Assembly: GCA_903904495.1 (NCBI GenBank)
Contig: CAIVCU010000121.1
Coordinates: forward strand, 1-5,695
Direction: 5' to 3'
DNA: 5,695 nt
DNA from: an uncultured Chlorobiaceae bacterium
Lineage (GTDB): Bacteria > Bacteroidota > Chlorobiia > Chlorobiales > Chlorobiaceae
Part shown: one piece after another, positions 1-5,389 of the stretch
How positions within the stretch are numbered: position 1 is the first letter of the stretch
How the letters are laid out: each line of letters begins with the position of its first letter
Program-made: the position numbers and the translations under genes
Notes under the pieces: generated by a model
What the model saw: the letters and a program-made list of their open reading frames with translations, nothing else
The model's database searches: none
What the model was told of the DNA's origin: nothing

Positions 1-1585
1 CGATATCATCGTACAGACCATATTGCTGAAGAGCGAAGAGCGGCTGGGCATGAACGCCCGATAAAATCAGCCTGGTTTCAGCTTTTCTGCAATCTTTCAG
101 CAGCTCCCTCATCAGATTCAGGCCTGTTGCATCGATCGAGAGCACATTGCGCATTCTGATGATCCGGATTTTCGGTGCCTTTTCAACGATATGCATGGCT
201 TCCCTGAACTTGCTTGCTGCGCCGAAGAAAAATGGACCGTTAAATTCAAAGACCTCTACTCCTTCAGGAACCTTCCTCGTTACAATAGTGTTGGGATCCT
301 CCTCTTCATCACTGTCTTTCAGATCCTTGGTAATGACGCCGACATTGGAGAGTTGGGCCATCCGCTGCATGAAAAGAACAACGGAGAGCAGCATCCCTAC
401 TTCAATGGCAAGTGTCAGATCAAAAACAACAGTGAGGCCGAAAGTCGTCAGAAGCACGACAACATCGCTTCTCGGACTCTTCAGAAGCTCCCGGAACACC
501 TTGATTTCGCTCATGTTCCACGCAACAATAATAAGGATTGCAGCCAGAGCCGGCATAGGGATGAGTTTAGCCCACTTGCCGAACAACAGCATGATCAGGA
601 GGAGCGTTATGGCGTGAACCATACCGGCTATCGGTGTCCTGCCGCCGTTTTTGACATTGGTCGCCGTTCGTGCGATAGCTCCCGTGACGGGTAATCCACC
701 GAAAAGGGGAGTAATGATATTTGCTGCTCCCTGGGCAATCAGTTCCATATTTGATTTGTGCCGGCTTCCGATCATGCCGTCAGCCACAACGGCTGAAAGC
801 AGTGCTTCGATTGCACCGAGCAAGGCAATGGTCGTCGCCGGCATGATGAGTTGGCGGATAGTGGCAAAATCAAAAGAGGGGAGCGACGGAGCGGGAATCA
901 TCGATGGAATTTCACCAAAACGGGATGCAATGGTTGCAACATGCAGGTGAAAGTATTGAACCGTCAATGTTGTAACAATGATGGCAATAAGTGACCCCGG
1001 GATCTTCCGGTAAACTTTCGGCCATAAGATGATAATCAGAAGGGCAAGGATGCCGATCAAAAAACTCGAAAGGTCAAGTGTCTGGAGGTTTTGTCCATAG
1101 GCCGTCCACTTGCCGATAAAATCGGCCGGGACCGTTGCGATATTCAGTCCGAAAAAATCTTTGATCTGGCTTGAAAAAATAATGACGGCAATACCGCTTG
1201 TGAATCCGACAATAACCGGATAGGGAATAAACTTGATCAGTGAGCCGAACTGTGCGAAGCCCATGATCATCAGGATAATGCCTGACATGATGGTGGCCAG
1301 CATCAGTCCGTTAATGCCGTATTGCTGGACAATCCCGTAAAGAATCACAATAAAGGCACCAGTAGGTCCTCCTATCTGGACTCTGCTTCCTCCAAGAAAA
1401 GAGACAAGAAACCCTCCGACAACGGCGCTTATAAGACCCTTTTCAGGCGATACACCCGATGCTATGGCAAAAGCTATCGCCAATGGCAAGGCAACAATGC
1501 CAACCATCACGCCGGCAACGACATCCTTCATTATCCGGTCAGGGGTGAGCTCCGGTAAAATTGATAACAACTTTGGTTTGAACAT
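1..1585 (-). CDS. SulP family anion permease with C-terminal STAS domain (partial, 3' end beyond window)
   Basis: Inner-membrane secondary transporter of the SulP (SLC26-like) family. I translated the minus strand from ATG at 1585 and found 528 codons open to the window edge. Residues about 15-410 are strongly hydrophobic, with many membrane segments. The SulP signatures are visible: DVVAGVMVGIVALPLAIAFA (21-40), QIGGPTGAF (70-78) and GGLPVTGAIARTATN (296-310). An acidic linker (422-431, DSDEEED) leads into a cytoplasmic STAS domain from about 440, with the conserved loop SIDATGL at 483-489; this loop carries Thr where SpoIIAA has its phosphorylated Ser. The substrate cannot be read from sequence: known relatives move sulfate, bicarbonate (BicA) or C4-dicarboxylates (DauA). 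The start at 1585 gives the usual SulP N-terminus. An in-frame ATG at 1630 would add 15 residues, but it lies at the predicted transcription start. Neither start has a clear ribosome binding site. Only the last part of the STAS domain is missing. Confidence 0.93.
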   Translation of the reverse strand, partial: MFKPKLLSILPELTPDRIMKDVVAGVMVGIVALPLAIAFAIASGVSPEKGLISAVVGGFLVSFLGGSRVQIGGPTGAFIVILYGIVQQYGINGLMLATIMSGIILMIMGFAQFGSLIKFIPYPVIVGFTSGIAVIIFSSQIKDFFGLNIATVPADFIGKWTAYGQNLQTLDLSSFLIGILALLIIILWPKVYRKIPGSLIAIIVTTLTVQYFHLHVATIASRFGEIPSMIPAPSLPSFDFATIRQLIMPATTIALLGAIEALLSAVVADGMIGSRHKSNMELIAQGAANIITPLFGGLPVTGAIARTATNVKNGGRTPIAGMVHAITLLLIMLLFGKWAKLIPMPALAAILIIVAWNMSEIKVFRELLKSPRSDVVVLLTTFGLTVVFDLTLAIEVGMLLSVVLFMQRMAQLSNVGVITKDLKDSDEEEDPNTIVTRKVPEGVEVFEFNGPFFFGAASKFREAMHIVEKAPKIRIIRMRNVLSIDATGLNLMRELLKDCRKAETRLILSGVHAQPLFALQQYGLYDDI

Positions 1586-1637
1586 GATGAGAGCAGGGAA
1601 AAAATGAACAGGGCAGCCCTTGGCGGGCATGAAATTC

Positions 1638-1666
1638 TATATATAGATTTTCTACCTATATCCCAA
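1638..1666 (-). promoter_or_regulatory. Candidate sigma70-type promoter for the SulP gene
   Basis: Read on the minus strand, TTGGGA (1666-1661) is followed after 17 bases by TATATA (1643-1638). Transcription would begin near 1631, giving a leader of about 45 bases to the ATG at 1585; it would make an ATG at 1630 leaderless, which supports the shorter start. This is a match to the general sigma70 consensus only, in an AT-rich stretch, so chance is possible. Confidence 0.35.
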
Positions 1667-1799
1667 CGTTACCAGCGTTCCGTCAGATCATTTTTTTTAC
1701 CGGTGCAGGAATAAAAGTGCCGGGAGCTGAACGATTCAATACATCATGTTAAACTACCGTAACATTGCGTATTTTGCGGCATACTGATCAACTATTCCA

Positions 1800-1805
1800 A
1801 AGGGA
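1800..1805 (+). promoter_or_regulatory. Ribosome binding site of the 62-aa gene
   Basis: AAGGGA lies 5 bases before ATG 1811. An out-of-frame ATG at 1806 lies between it and the chosen start; the longer frame and the coupling to the next gene favour 1811. The site sits in the right arm of a small ATTCC/GGAAT hairpin that could partly mask it. Confidence 0.5.
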
Positions 1806-1810
1806 ATGAT

Positions 1811-1999
1811 ATGGACAACACCGAATTGCACAAAGATCTGGTTGCCGTGTGTGAAAAGCACAGAAAGCAGGTAAAAAAAATCAATGAATACAGTTACGGT
1901 CTGTTTATAGAATATGACGTCACTGATGATCTTGAACTCTTAAGGCAAAAAAACGAAAGGCTCAAACAAATAGAAGACATTCAACGAAAATGGGCATAA
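1811..1999 (+). CDS. Small charged hypothetical protein (62 aa)
   Basis: I do not recognise this protein. It starts at ATG 1811 with a reasonable ribosome binding site (AAGGGA at 1800-1805, 5 bases before the ATG). It is 62 residues, rich in Lys and Glu, with no signal peptide, membrane segment or cysteine pair; the single Cys is at residue 14. The C-terminal half (residues about 40-60, LELLRQKNERLKQIEDIQRK) looks like an amphipathic or coiled-coil helix, so a cytoplasmic helical protein or small partner protein is plausible. Its stop overlaps the next gene by 10 bases, which suggests translational coupling and makes it a likely real gene and the head of the 1811-3967 gene row. It could still be a chance reading frame. 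Confidence 0.6.
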   Translation: MDNTELHKDLVAVCEKHRKQVKKINEYSYGLFIEYDVTDDLELLRQKNERLKQIEDIQRKWA

Positions 2000-2517
2000 T
2001 ATCGAGTCATCAAAAAACGGGGATATTTTTAAAAGTTGTTATTCTTGTCCTGCTCATGGTGCTTGCAGCGAAGCTGGATGGCGCTGAAGTTTCCGGTCAA
2101 TGGATCTACGAAAAGATAACCATCGATAGCGTTCAGCATGAACTCTCTTCCGCAACAGTGCGGAGCAGAAACTCGATTAATTTATTATCTCCGTATGACG
2201 GTGTCAATCACGGATTGATCATGATACGAAAGGTGAAAGGTGGCGACCCGGAAGTTCTGTTTGCCGTTGACAAGGGTCAGTTTTACACAGGAGAGCAAAT
2301 AAGGGTAAAGATTGATGCTGGAGATGCCATCTGGATTAAGGTGGAAAAGCCGGCTGACCGCAGGAGTGACTTGTTATTTATTGCTGAACCGCTAAATTTC
2401 ATCAATCAAATCAAAAACGCAAAAGAACTGAAAATCTCCGCCCAGTTTTCTCAAAACGGTGAAAGGACCTTTGTATTTTCTGTTGACGGATTGGATTTGA
2501 AAAAAGTCGGATTATAG
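1990..2517 (+). CDS. Exported (periplasmic) protein of unknown function
   Basis: The protein has 175 residues. The N-terminus looks like a signal peptide: lysines at 9 and 15, a hydrophobic core VVILVLLMVLAA (16-27), and a likely cleavage near residue 32 (LDGA/EVSG). The remaining ~143 residues are predicted soluble and beta-rich. The region FVFSVDGLDL near the C-terminus, together with the 'RVKIDAGDAIWIKV' stretch, is loosely reminiscent of small periplasmic proteins of the IalB-like type, but this is too weak to name a family. There are no cysteines and no lipobox. ATG 1990 overlaps the stop of the upstream gene by 10 bases and has no clear ribosome binding site, consistent with coupled translation. 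A later ATG at 2056 would destroy the signal peptide, so the upstream start is preferred. The role is unknown. Confidence 0.8.
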   Translation: MGIISSHQKTGIFLKVVILVLLMVLAAKLDGAEVSGQWIYEKITIDSVQHELSSATVRSRNSINLLSPYDGVNHGLIMIRKVKGGDPEVLFAVDKGQFYTGEQIRVKIDAGDAIWIKVEKPADRRSDLLFIAEPLNFINQIKNAKELKISAQFSQNGERTFVFSVDGLDLKKVGL

Positions 2518-2559
2518 TTCCTTATAAAACATACCATATTGCACTATACACAAAATAAC

Positions 2560-3156
2560 ATGAACCTGTCCGAATCCCTTCACTCTCCGCTCTCTGTTGA
2601 AGAGTTTGCCAAGCTCAAAAGTTTCCTTTTCTCTGACTTGAAGGGCGAAGAGTCGTTCTCTTCAGTTGAAATGGTTGACGGTTATATGACGGCACTGGCA
2701 GTCGGTCCTGAGGTTATGGAACCGGACATCTGGATTCCCTATATCCTGAATCAGGAAACGAGCGATGAGCCCTGTTCTCTTTCGGATGCTGATGCCGGAA
2801 TGATACGTGAGCTTCTTGTCCGCCATATGGACTCCATTACACTGCAACTTCATGCCGACTCCGACGGATTTATACCGTTGTTTGAACGGGTCAAGTATGC
2901 CGGCAGGAAGGAAAAAGATGTTGCCATTGAACATTGGGCTTTTGGATTCACGATGGGGATTGAGCTGGTCCATGAATCATGGAAGCCGCTCTTTACTGAT
3001 GAAGAGACCGGGATGCTGGTAATGCCGATGTTGATTCTCAGTAAAATCACCGATGATTATAAGTCTCTGAAGAAAGATGAAATTTTCGACATGGTTCAAC
3101 TGCTGCCCGACTTTGTGATCAAGATCGATTCCTACTGGAAGCAGCATAAAGGGTAA
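2560..3156 (+). CDS. UPF0149 / YecA-YgfB-like family protein
   Basis: Cytoplasmic, mostly helical protein of the UPF0149 (YecA/YgfB) family, whose biochemical role is poorly defined. From ATG 2560 it has 198 residues. The family hallmarks are a first block MVDGYMTALAVGPE (38-51) followed by PDIWIPYI (55-62), and a second block HWAFGFTMGIELVHESWKPL (125-144) corresponding to the W-GF--G------W pattern. The Cys-rich SEC-C zinc-binding tail found on many YecA proteins is absent; the protein ends in SYWKQHKG. An in-frame TTG at 2539 would add seven residues. Neither start has a good ribosome binding site; I chose ATG because the family homology begins well after it. It lies 42 bases after the exported-protein gene and 10 bases before the cyclase-like gene, so co-transcription with the latter is very likely. 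Confidence 0.85.
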   Translation: MNLSESLHSPLSVEEFAKLKSFLFSDLKGEESFSSVEMVDGYMTALAVGPEVMEPDIWIPYILNQETSDEPCSLSDADAGMIRELLVRHMDSITLQLHADSDGFIPLFERVKYAGRKEKDVAIEHWAFGFTMGIELVHESWKPLFTDEETGMLVMPMLILSKITDDYKSLKKDEIFDMVQLLPDFVIKIDSYWKQHKG

Positions 3157-3166
3157 CTCCAGAAAT

Positions 3167-3967
3167 GTGAAAACACCATTCAGCTATAATACCATTACGG
3201 ATTTTCTCATTTCCCAGCCGTTGACCATTGATGTTGAAATTGATGATCAGTACTCCGGCTGTTTTTCGATTAAGGGAATTGAACTTGAAGCTACGGTGCT
3301 TTATGCGGGCATTTCAGACTTTGCACGACTCTCCGTCGAGCTCTCTCCTGCCGAAATGCTCATCTATCTCAACATGTTTCTTGTCTGGATGCGCGAATCC
3401 TCTCTGGTTGAGCGCTTCTGTGTTCTCGAAAGATTTCTTGACAATGCCCTTGTCCTGCTTTTCTCGAAACGGTTTGGTTCCGAAGACCCTTTTATTGATG
3501 CCCTGCAGGTCGCCAGATGGATGGGGGATCATGATTCAATGAAATTCTGCCCGGATATCGGGATCGCCAGCGGTACAGTAATGGCTGGTTTTACAGGTAC
3601 TCCAAAGGAGTATTCGACCTCGGTTTTCGGCACTCCGTTGATTCTTGCTGCAGGATGTGCGAGGCTCAACCCCCGGGGTGATGTCGCGTCAATGATAACA
3701 TTCCCTGCCGATGAGTGGAGAGAACGCTCTCTCGACGAGGTCTTTCAGCCAATCGAGTATGACCACCCTGAAAAAGGAAAGACAACGCAGCCGCAGACAT
3801 GGATTCTGGGTGATCCAAGAGAGGTTGAGTTTCCAGGAACAGGCAGGCTGGCCTTAAGGGACATAGCCAATGTTATTCAATCTATGCCATCAGTTTCGGC
3901 TGAAAAAAAGGCAAGGGAGTGGGTAGAGCTTATCAAGGCAAAAGGTTTTTATAAAAAAAACGATTAG
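3167..3967 (+). CDS. Degenerate class III nucleotide cyclase-fold protein, probably catalytically inactive
   Basis: A 266-residue cytoplasmic protein starting at GTG 3167; no in-frame ATG occurs before residue 64. Residues about 41-180 follow the class III adenylate/guanylate cyclase order: ATVLYAGISDFARLSVELSP (42-61, cf. 'LFADIxGFT..sE.l.p'), a helix with YLNMFL, ERFLDNALVLLF (88-99, cf. 'dKfiGDailavF'), DIGIASGTVMAGFTG (130-144) and VFGTPLILAAGCARLN (153-168, cf. 'iGdtVNlAaRL'). Aligned by eye, first metal Asp is Gly48, the base-selecting Lys is Arg89, second metal Asp is Asn93, the transition-state Asn is Ile159 and the Arg is Gly163. Catalysis therefore looks impossible; a binding or regulatory role is inferred. 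The C-terminal ~80 residues (RSLDEVF onwards) are unrecognised. It begins 10 bases after the UPF0149 gene, so the two are probably co-expressed. Confidence 0.75.
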   Translation: MKTPFSYNTITDFLISQPLTIDVEIDDQYSGCFSIKGIELEATVLYAGISDFARLSVELSPAEMLIYLNMFLVWMRESSLVERFCVLERFLDNALVLLFSKRFGSEDPFIDALQVARWMGDHDSMKFCPDIGIASGTVMAGFTGTPKEYSTSVFGTPLILAAGCARLNPRGDVASMITFPADEWRERSLDEVFQPIEYDHPEKGKTTQPQTWILGDPREVEFPGTGRLALRDIANVIQSMPSVSAEKKAREWVELIKAKGFYKKND

Positions 3968-3972
3968 CTCAA

Positions 3973-3996
3973 TTCTGCTGTTGGATAATTGCAGAA
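3973..3996. repeat. Inverted repeat upstream of rubrerythrin (possible operator or weak terminator)
   Basis: TTCTGC (3973-3978) and GCAGAA (3991-3996) form a perfect 6-bp inverted repeat with a 12-base spacer. It begins 6 bases after the stop of the cyclase-like gene and spans the candidate -35 box of the rubrerythrin promoter. No T-run follows immediately, which argues against a strong intrinsic terminator; an operator is the alternative. It does not match a PerR or Fur box that I know. Confidence 0.35.
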
Positions 3997-4009
3997 CCAT
4001 GATTACTAT
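3981..4009 (+). promoter_or_regulatory. Candidate sigma70-type promoter of rubrerythrin
   Basis: TTGGAT (3981-3986), a 17-base spacer and TACTAT (4004-4009) fit the general sigma70 consensus. Transcription would start near 4016, giving a leader of about 50 bases. It lies in the 98-base gap after the cyclase-like gene and supports independent expression of rubrerythrin. Confidence 0.4.
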
Positions 4010-4048
4010 TTTTCCGTTACTGTAAACTAGCCATTTTGAAGAAAATAA

Positions 4049-4054
4049 AAGGAG
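4049..4054 (+). promoter_or_regulatory. Ribosome binding site of rubrerythrin
   Basis: AAGGAG lies 11 bases before ATG 4066. It decides the start: the longer in-frame option, TTG at 4036, would place this site inside the coding region and add ten lysine-rich residues not typical of rubrerythrins. Confidence 0.75.
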
Positions 4055-4065
4055 AAACAACGTTT

Positions 4066-4563
4066 ATGTCAACAACAAATGAGAATCTGAAAGAAGCATT
4101 TGCCGGAGAAAGCCAGGCAAACCAGAAGTACCTTGCTTTTGCAAAAGAAGCGGAAAAAGCCGGGTTCAGTAATATTGCGAAGTTGTTCCGTACAACTGCT
4201 CAGGCGGAATCAATTCATGCCGAAGGTCATTTGGCAGCTCTTAAAGGGGTAGGCTCAACAGCTGACAATCTGCAGGCTGCTATCGGTGGTGAAACCTTTG
4301 AGCATAAGGAAATGTATCCTCCGATGCTTGAGCAGGCTGAAACTGATAATCATCCGGCACAAAAGATGTTTGCTTTTGCACTCAAGGCTGAACGTCAGCA
4401 CGCTGAACTCTATAAACAGGCACTGGAAGCGGTTCGTAACGGTAAGGATATAACGGCTACAGAAGTTTGGCTCTGTCCGTTCTGCGGTTACATTGAGCTC
4501 GAAAAGCCACCGGCAATTTGTCCGATTTGCGGCGCAACTGCTTCACAATTCGTACAGGTTTAA
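4066..4563 (+). CDS. rbr: Rubrerythrin
   Basis: Cytoplasmic non-haem iron protein of anaerobes that reduces hydrogen peroxide to water using electrons passed through its rubredoxin domain. From ATG 4066 it has 165 residues. The N-terminal four-helix ferritin-like domain carries the di-iron ligand pattern: Glu15 (FAGESQANQKY), Glu48-x2-His51 (AESIHAEGH), Glu79-x2-Glu82 (TFEHKEMYPPM) and Glu109-x2-His112 (KAERQHAELY). The C-terminal rubredoxin-like domain has four cysteines for one iron: CPFC (137-140) and CPIC (152-155), with the usual WLCPFCGY lead-in. Length and domain order match a standard short rubrerythrin and no key residue is missing. It has its own candidate promoter and a strong terminator, so it is probably monocistronic. 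In an oxygen-sensitive phototroph or other anaerobe it would serve peroxide defence (inference). The symbol is the common family name. Confidence 0.97.
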   Translation: MSTTNENLKEAFAGESQANQKYLAFAKEAEKAGFSNIAKLFRTTAQAESIHAEGHLAALKGVGSTADNLQAAIGGETFEHKEMYPPMLEQAETDNHPAQKMFAFALKAERQHAELYKQALEAVRNGKDITATEVWLCPFCGYIELEKPPAICPICGATASQFVQV

Positions 4564-4581
4564 TATCCCTGCAATTATTTT

Positions 4582-4612
4582 AAAGAAGGCGGTTCATTGA
4601 GCCGCCTTCTTT
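4582..4612. terminator. Rho-independent terminator, probably bidirectional
   Basis: An 11-bp perfect stem, AAAGAAGGCGG (4582-4592) with CCGCCTTCTTT (4602-4612), and a 9-base loop. On the plus strand it ends in TTCTTTT just after rubrerythrin (stop at 4563). On the minus strand it is followed by an AT-rich tract (CTTTAAAATAAT) and lies 30 bases past the stop of the convergent membrane-protein gene, so it can serve both. Confidence 0.9.
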
Positions 4613-4641
4613 TCGACTGCTCCCGGCATTTCTCCTCTTTA

Positions 4642-4932
4642 TTATGATTCTGCGATATGATTTTTTGTCGCGAGCAGCACTGCTGCAGCAGCAATGTCAA
4701 TCGGTATCCAGAGCTCCTTAGCCAGATTAATCTCCATGATCGGATTAAACACGATGGTGAACAGCGTATACACCAGAGGCAGTAATACCATTTTCCTGCC
4801 GAAATTCCTGTACGCCCCCCATGCAAATGTCCCTGCAGCGATGACTCTCAGCAAAGAATAAAATTCCGGAGGGAGTGGAAGTATGGCGATAAAGAGAAGG
4901 AGTGCCGTGATATAGACGACCAGAACAGGCAT
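4642..4932 (-). CDS. Small four-helix membrane protein, DUF6804-like
   Basis: A 96-residue integral membrane protein of unknown function. Four hydrophobic segments are visible: about 3-20 (VLVVYITALLLFIAILPL), 25-44 (YSLLRVIAAGTFAWGAYRNF), 48-65 (MVLLPLVYTLFTIVFNPI) and 74-90. The pattern 'AILPLP--FY-LLR', then 'FNPI', then a tryptophan-Ile-Pro-Ile-Asp before the last helix resembles DUF6804 proteins as I remember them; the family name is from memory and not checked. The start at 4932 has a good ribosome binding site (AAGGAG, 4944-4939 on the minus strand, 6 bases before the ATG). The stop lies 30 bases from the shared terminator. It is convergent with rubrerythrin, which gives no hint of function. 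Overlapping frames in this stretch are shadows. Confidence 0.85.
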   Translation of the reverse strand: MPVLVVYITALLLFIAILPLPPEFYSLLRVIAAGTFAWGAYRNFGRKMVLLPLVYTLFTIVFNPIMEINLAKELWIPIDIAAAAVLLATKNHIAES

Positions 4933-4938
4933 AAAAAA

Positions 4939-4944
4939 CTCCTT
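4939..4944 (-). promoter_or_regulatory. Ribosome binding site of the DUF6804-like gene
   Basis: AAGGAG on the minus strand, 6 bases before ATG 4932. It is one of the two clearest ribosome binding sites in the window and supports this small gene and its start. Confidence 0.75.
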
Positions 4945-5025
4945 GGCTGACGTTATGGGGAATTCTATAAATAACTTTGGTATAAAAAAGCCGGGTAAAA
5001 GTCTCTTCTGACTGAAGTTTAAAAT

Positions 5026-5035
5026 GCTGATCAGC
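5026..5035. repeat. 10-bp perfect palindrome GCTGATCAGC
   Basis: A perfect self-complementary decamer 6 bases beyond the stop of the RRM relic on the minus strand. It lacks a loop and a T-run, so it is not a convincing terminator; it might be a protein-binding site or chance. Confidence 0.4.
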
Positions 5036-5041
5036 TGAATC

Positions 5042-5179
5042 TCAGGAGAGATATCTTCTTGCCTGCCTTTTCTCAGTTGGCTCAGCCTCGTTACCTGTTA
5101 TAGAGCGACCTGAAAAATCTTCATCATGAAGATCATCTTCAGTTACAGCGTATGCTGAATTGCCAATGTAAGTATTCAT
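5042..5179 (-). pseudogene. Relic of an RRM RNA-binding protein with its central part deleted
   Basis: The minus-strand frame from ATG 5179 to TGA 5042 encodes 45 residues. Residues 1-18 (MNTYIGNSAYAVTEDDLH) match the start of small bacterial RRM proteins, typically 'MNIYIGNLPYSVTEDDLR', which hold the RNP2 motif. Residues 21-41 (DFSGRSITGNEAEPTEKRQAR) match the end of the same family, 'DLKGRxLTVNEARPREER'. Roughly 45-50 residues between them, including RNP1 (KGFGFV), are missing, so the RRM fold cannot form. Further changes at conserved sites (Leu to Ser in RNP2, Val to Gly before NEA) and the lack of a ribosome binding site suggest decay. The reading frame is nevertheless intact across the deletion. 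Family assignment is from memory of the consensus. The alternative is a real 45-residue protein of new function. Confidence 0.7.
5117..5141. repeat. Overlapping palindromes at the deletion point of the RRM relic
   Basis: ATCTTCAT (5117-5124) and ATGAAGAT (5126-5133) form an 8-bp inverted repeat around one base. The second arm pairs again with the following ATCTTCA (TGAAGAT 5127-5133 with 5135-5141). The result is a direct repeat of ATCTTC flanking its own inverted copy. It codes for the EDDLHDED stretch, next to the inferred deletion junction. Confidence 0.7.
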
Positions 5180-5293
5180 TATCAAACATTATAATGCGTG
5201 GCTTGATTAACTCGCTCCATTCTCTTATGCCTATAGGCTCTGTTTTTATAATATTCACGGCTGTCCTGAAAAAATACTTTTCCGTATATTTTA

Positions 5294-5326
5294 ATTTCCT
5301 TATAAATAAAGATCCCGTAAGGAAAT
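5294..5326. repeat. 9-bp inverted repeat in the antiporter upstream region
   Basis: ATTTCCTTA (5294-5302) and TAAGGAAAT (5318-5326) are perfectly complementary with a 15-base loop. The right arm contains an AAGGAA element, but it is 74 bases before the antiporter ATG, too far to act as its ribosome binding site. It could be an operator or an RNA hairpin in the leader. Confidence 0.6.
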
Positions 5327-5358
5327 AAAGTCGCATCACAAGTAAAACACTACTTTTT

Positions 5359-5389
5359 ACTCAGCACTCAGCACTCAGCACTCAGCACT
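5359..5389 (+). repeat. Tandem heptamer (ACTCAGC)x4 plus ACT
   Basis: Four perfect copies of ACTCAGC followed by a partial ACT, 31 bases in all, directly visible. The array ends 8 bases before ATG 5398 and occupies the place where a ribosome binding site would be expected. Seven is not a multiple of three, but no start codon lies in frame upstream (the frame is open only back to 5329), so copy-number change would alter spacing and leader structure instead of a reading frame. Confidence 0.95.

Larger units (their letters stand above)
1586..1810. other. Divergent intergenic region
   Basis: About 225 bases separate the minus-strand SulP gene from the plus-strand gene at 1811. I see no coding potential. 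Apart from the candidate SulP promoter it holds a run of eight T (1690-1697) and a short ATTCC/GGAAT inverted repeat (1794-1798 with 1803-1807) that overlaps the ribosome binding site of the next gene. No convincing plus-strand promoter could be chosen by eye. Confidence 0.5.

Noticed and set aside
147..950. Several plus-strand open frames of 99-167 codons within 147-950
   Set aside because: They lie antisense to the SulP gene, whose minus-strand frame is continuous for 528 codons with clear family motifs; the plus-strand proteins have no recognisable features.
1322..1558. Plus-strand frame of 78 codons
   Set aside because: Antisense to the SulP N-terminal region, which has strong family motifs; composition is that of a shadow frame.
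2539..2559. TTG 2539 as start of the UPF0149 gene
   Set aside because: No ribosome binding site and a rarer start codon; ATG 2560 is sufficient for all family motifs. It is not excluded.
2662..3050. Frames on both strands inside the UPF0149 gene
   Set aside because: They overlap the recognisable UPF0149 motifs in other frames and have no motif or ribosome binding site of their own.
3228..3542. Plus-strand 104-codon and minus-strand 72-codon frames inside the cyclase-like gene
   Set aside because: They are shadows of the 266-codon frame, which carries the cyclase-like block order.
4036..4065. Longer rubrerythrin starting at TTG 4036
   Set aside because: It would include the AAGGAG ribosome binding site in the coding region; ATG 4066 has the correct family N-terminus.
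4981..5020. Possible minus-strand terminator after the RRM relic, ending in a run of seven T
   Set aside because: The only stem found (AGTC with GACT) is 4 bp and is not next to the T-run, so it is too weak to call.
5139..5339. Minus-strand 66-codon frame
   Set aside because: No ribosome binding site, no motif, AT-rich intergenic composition, and it overlaps the RRM relic in a different frame.
5359..5389. Heptamer array as a CRISPR or as an in-frame phase-variation tract
   Set aside because: There are no spacers, so it is not CRISPR. No start codon lies upstream in frame, so it cannot switch a reading frame on and off.
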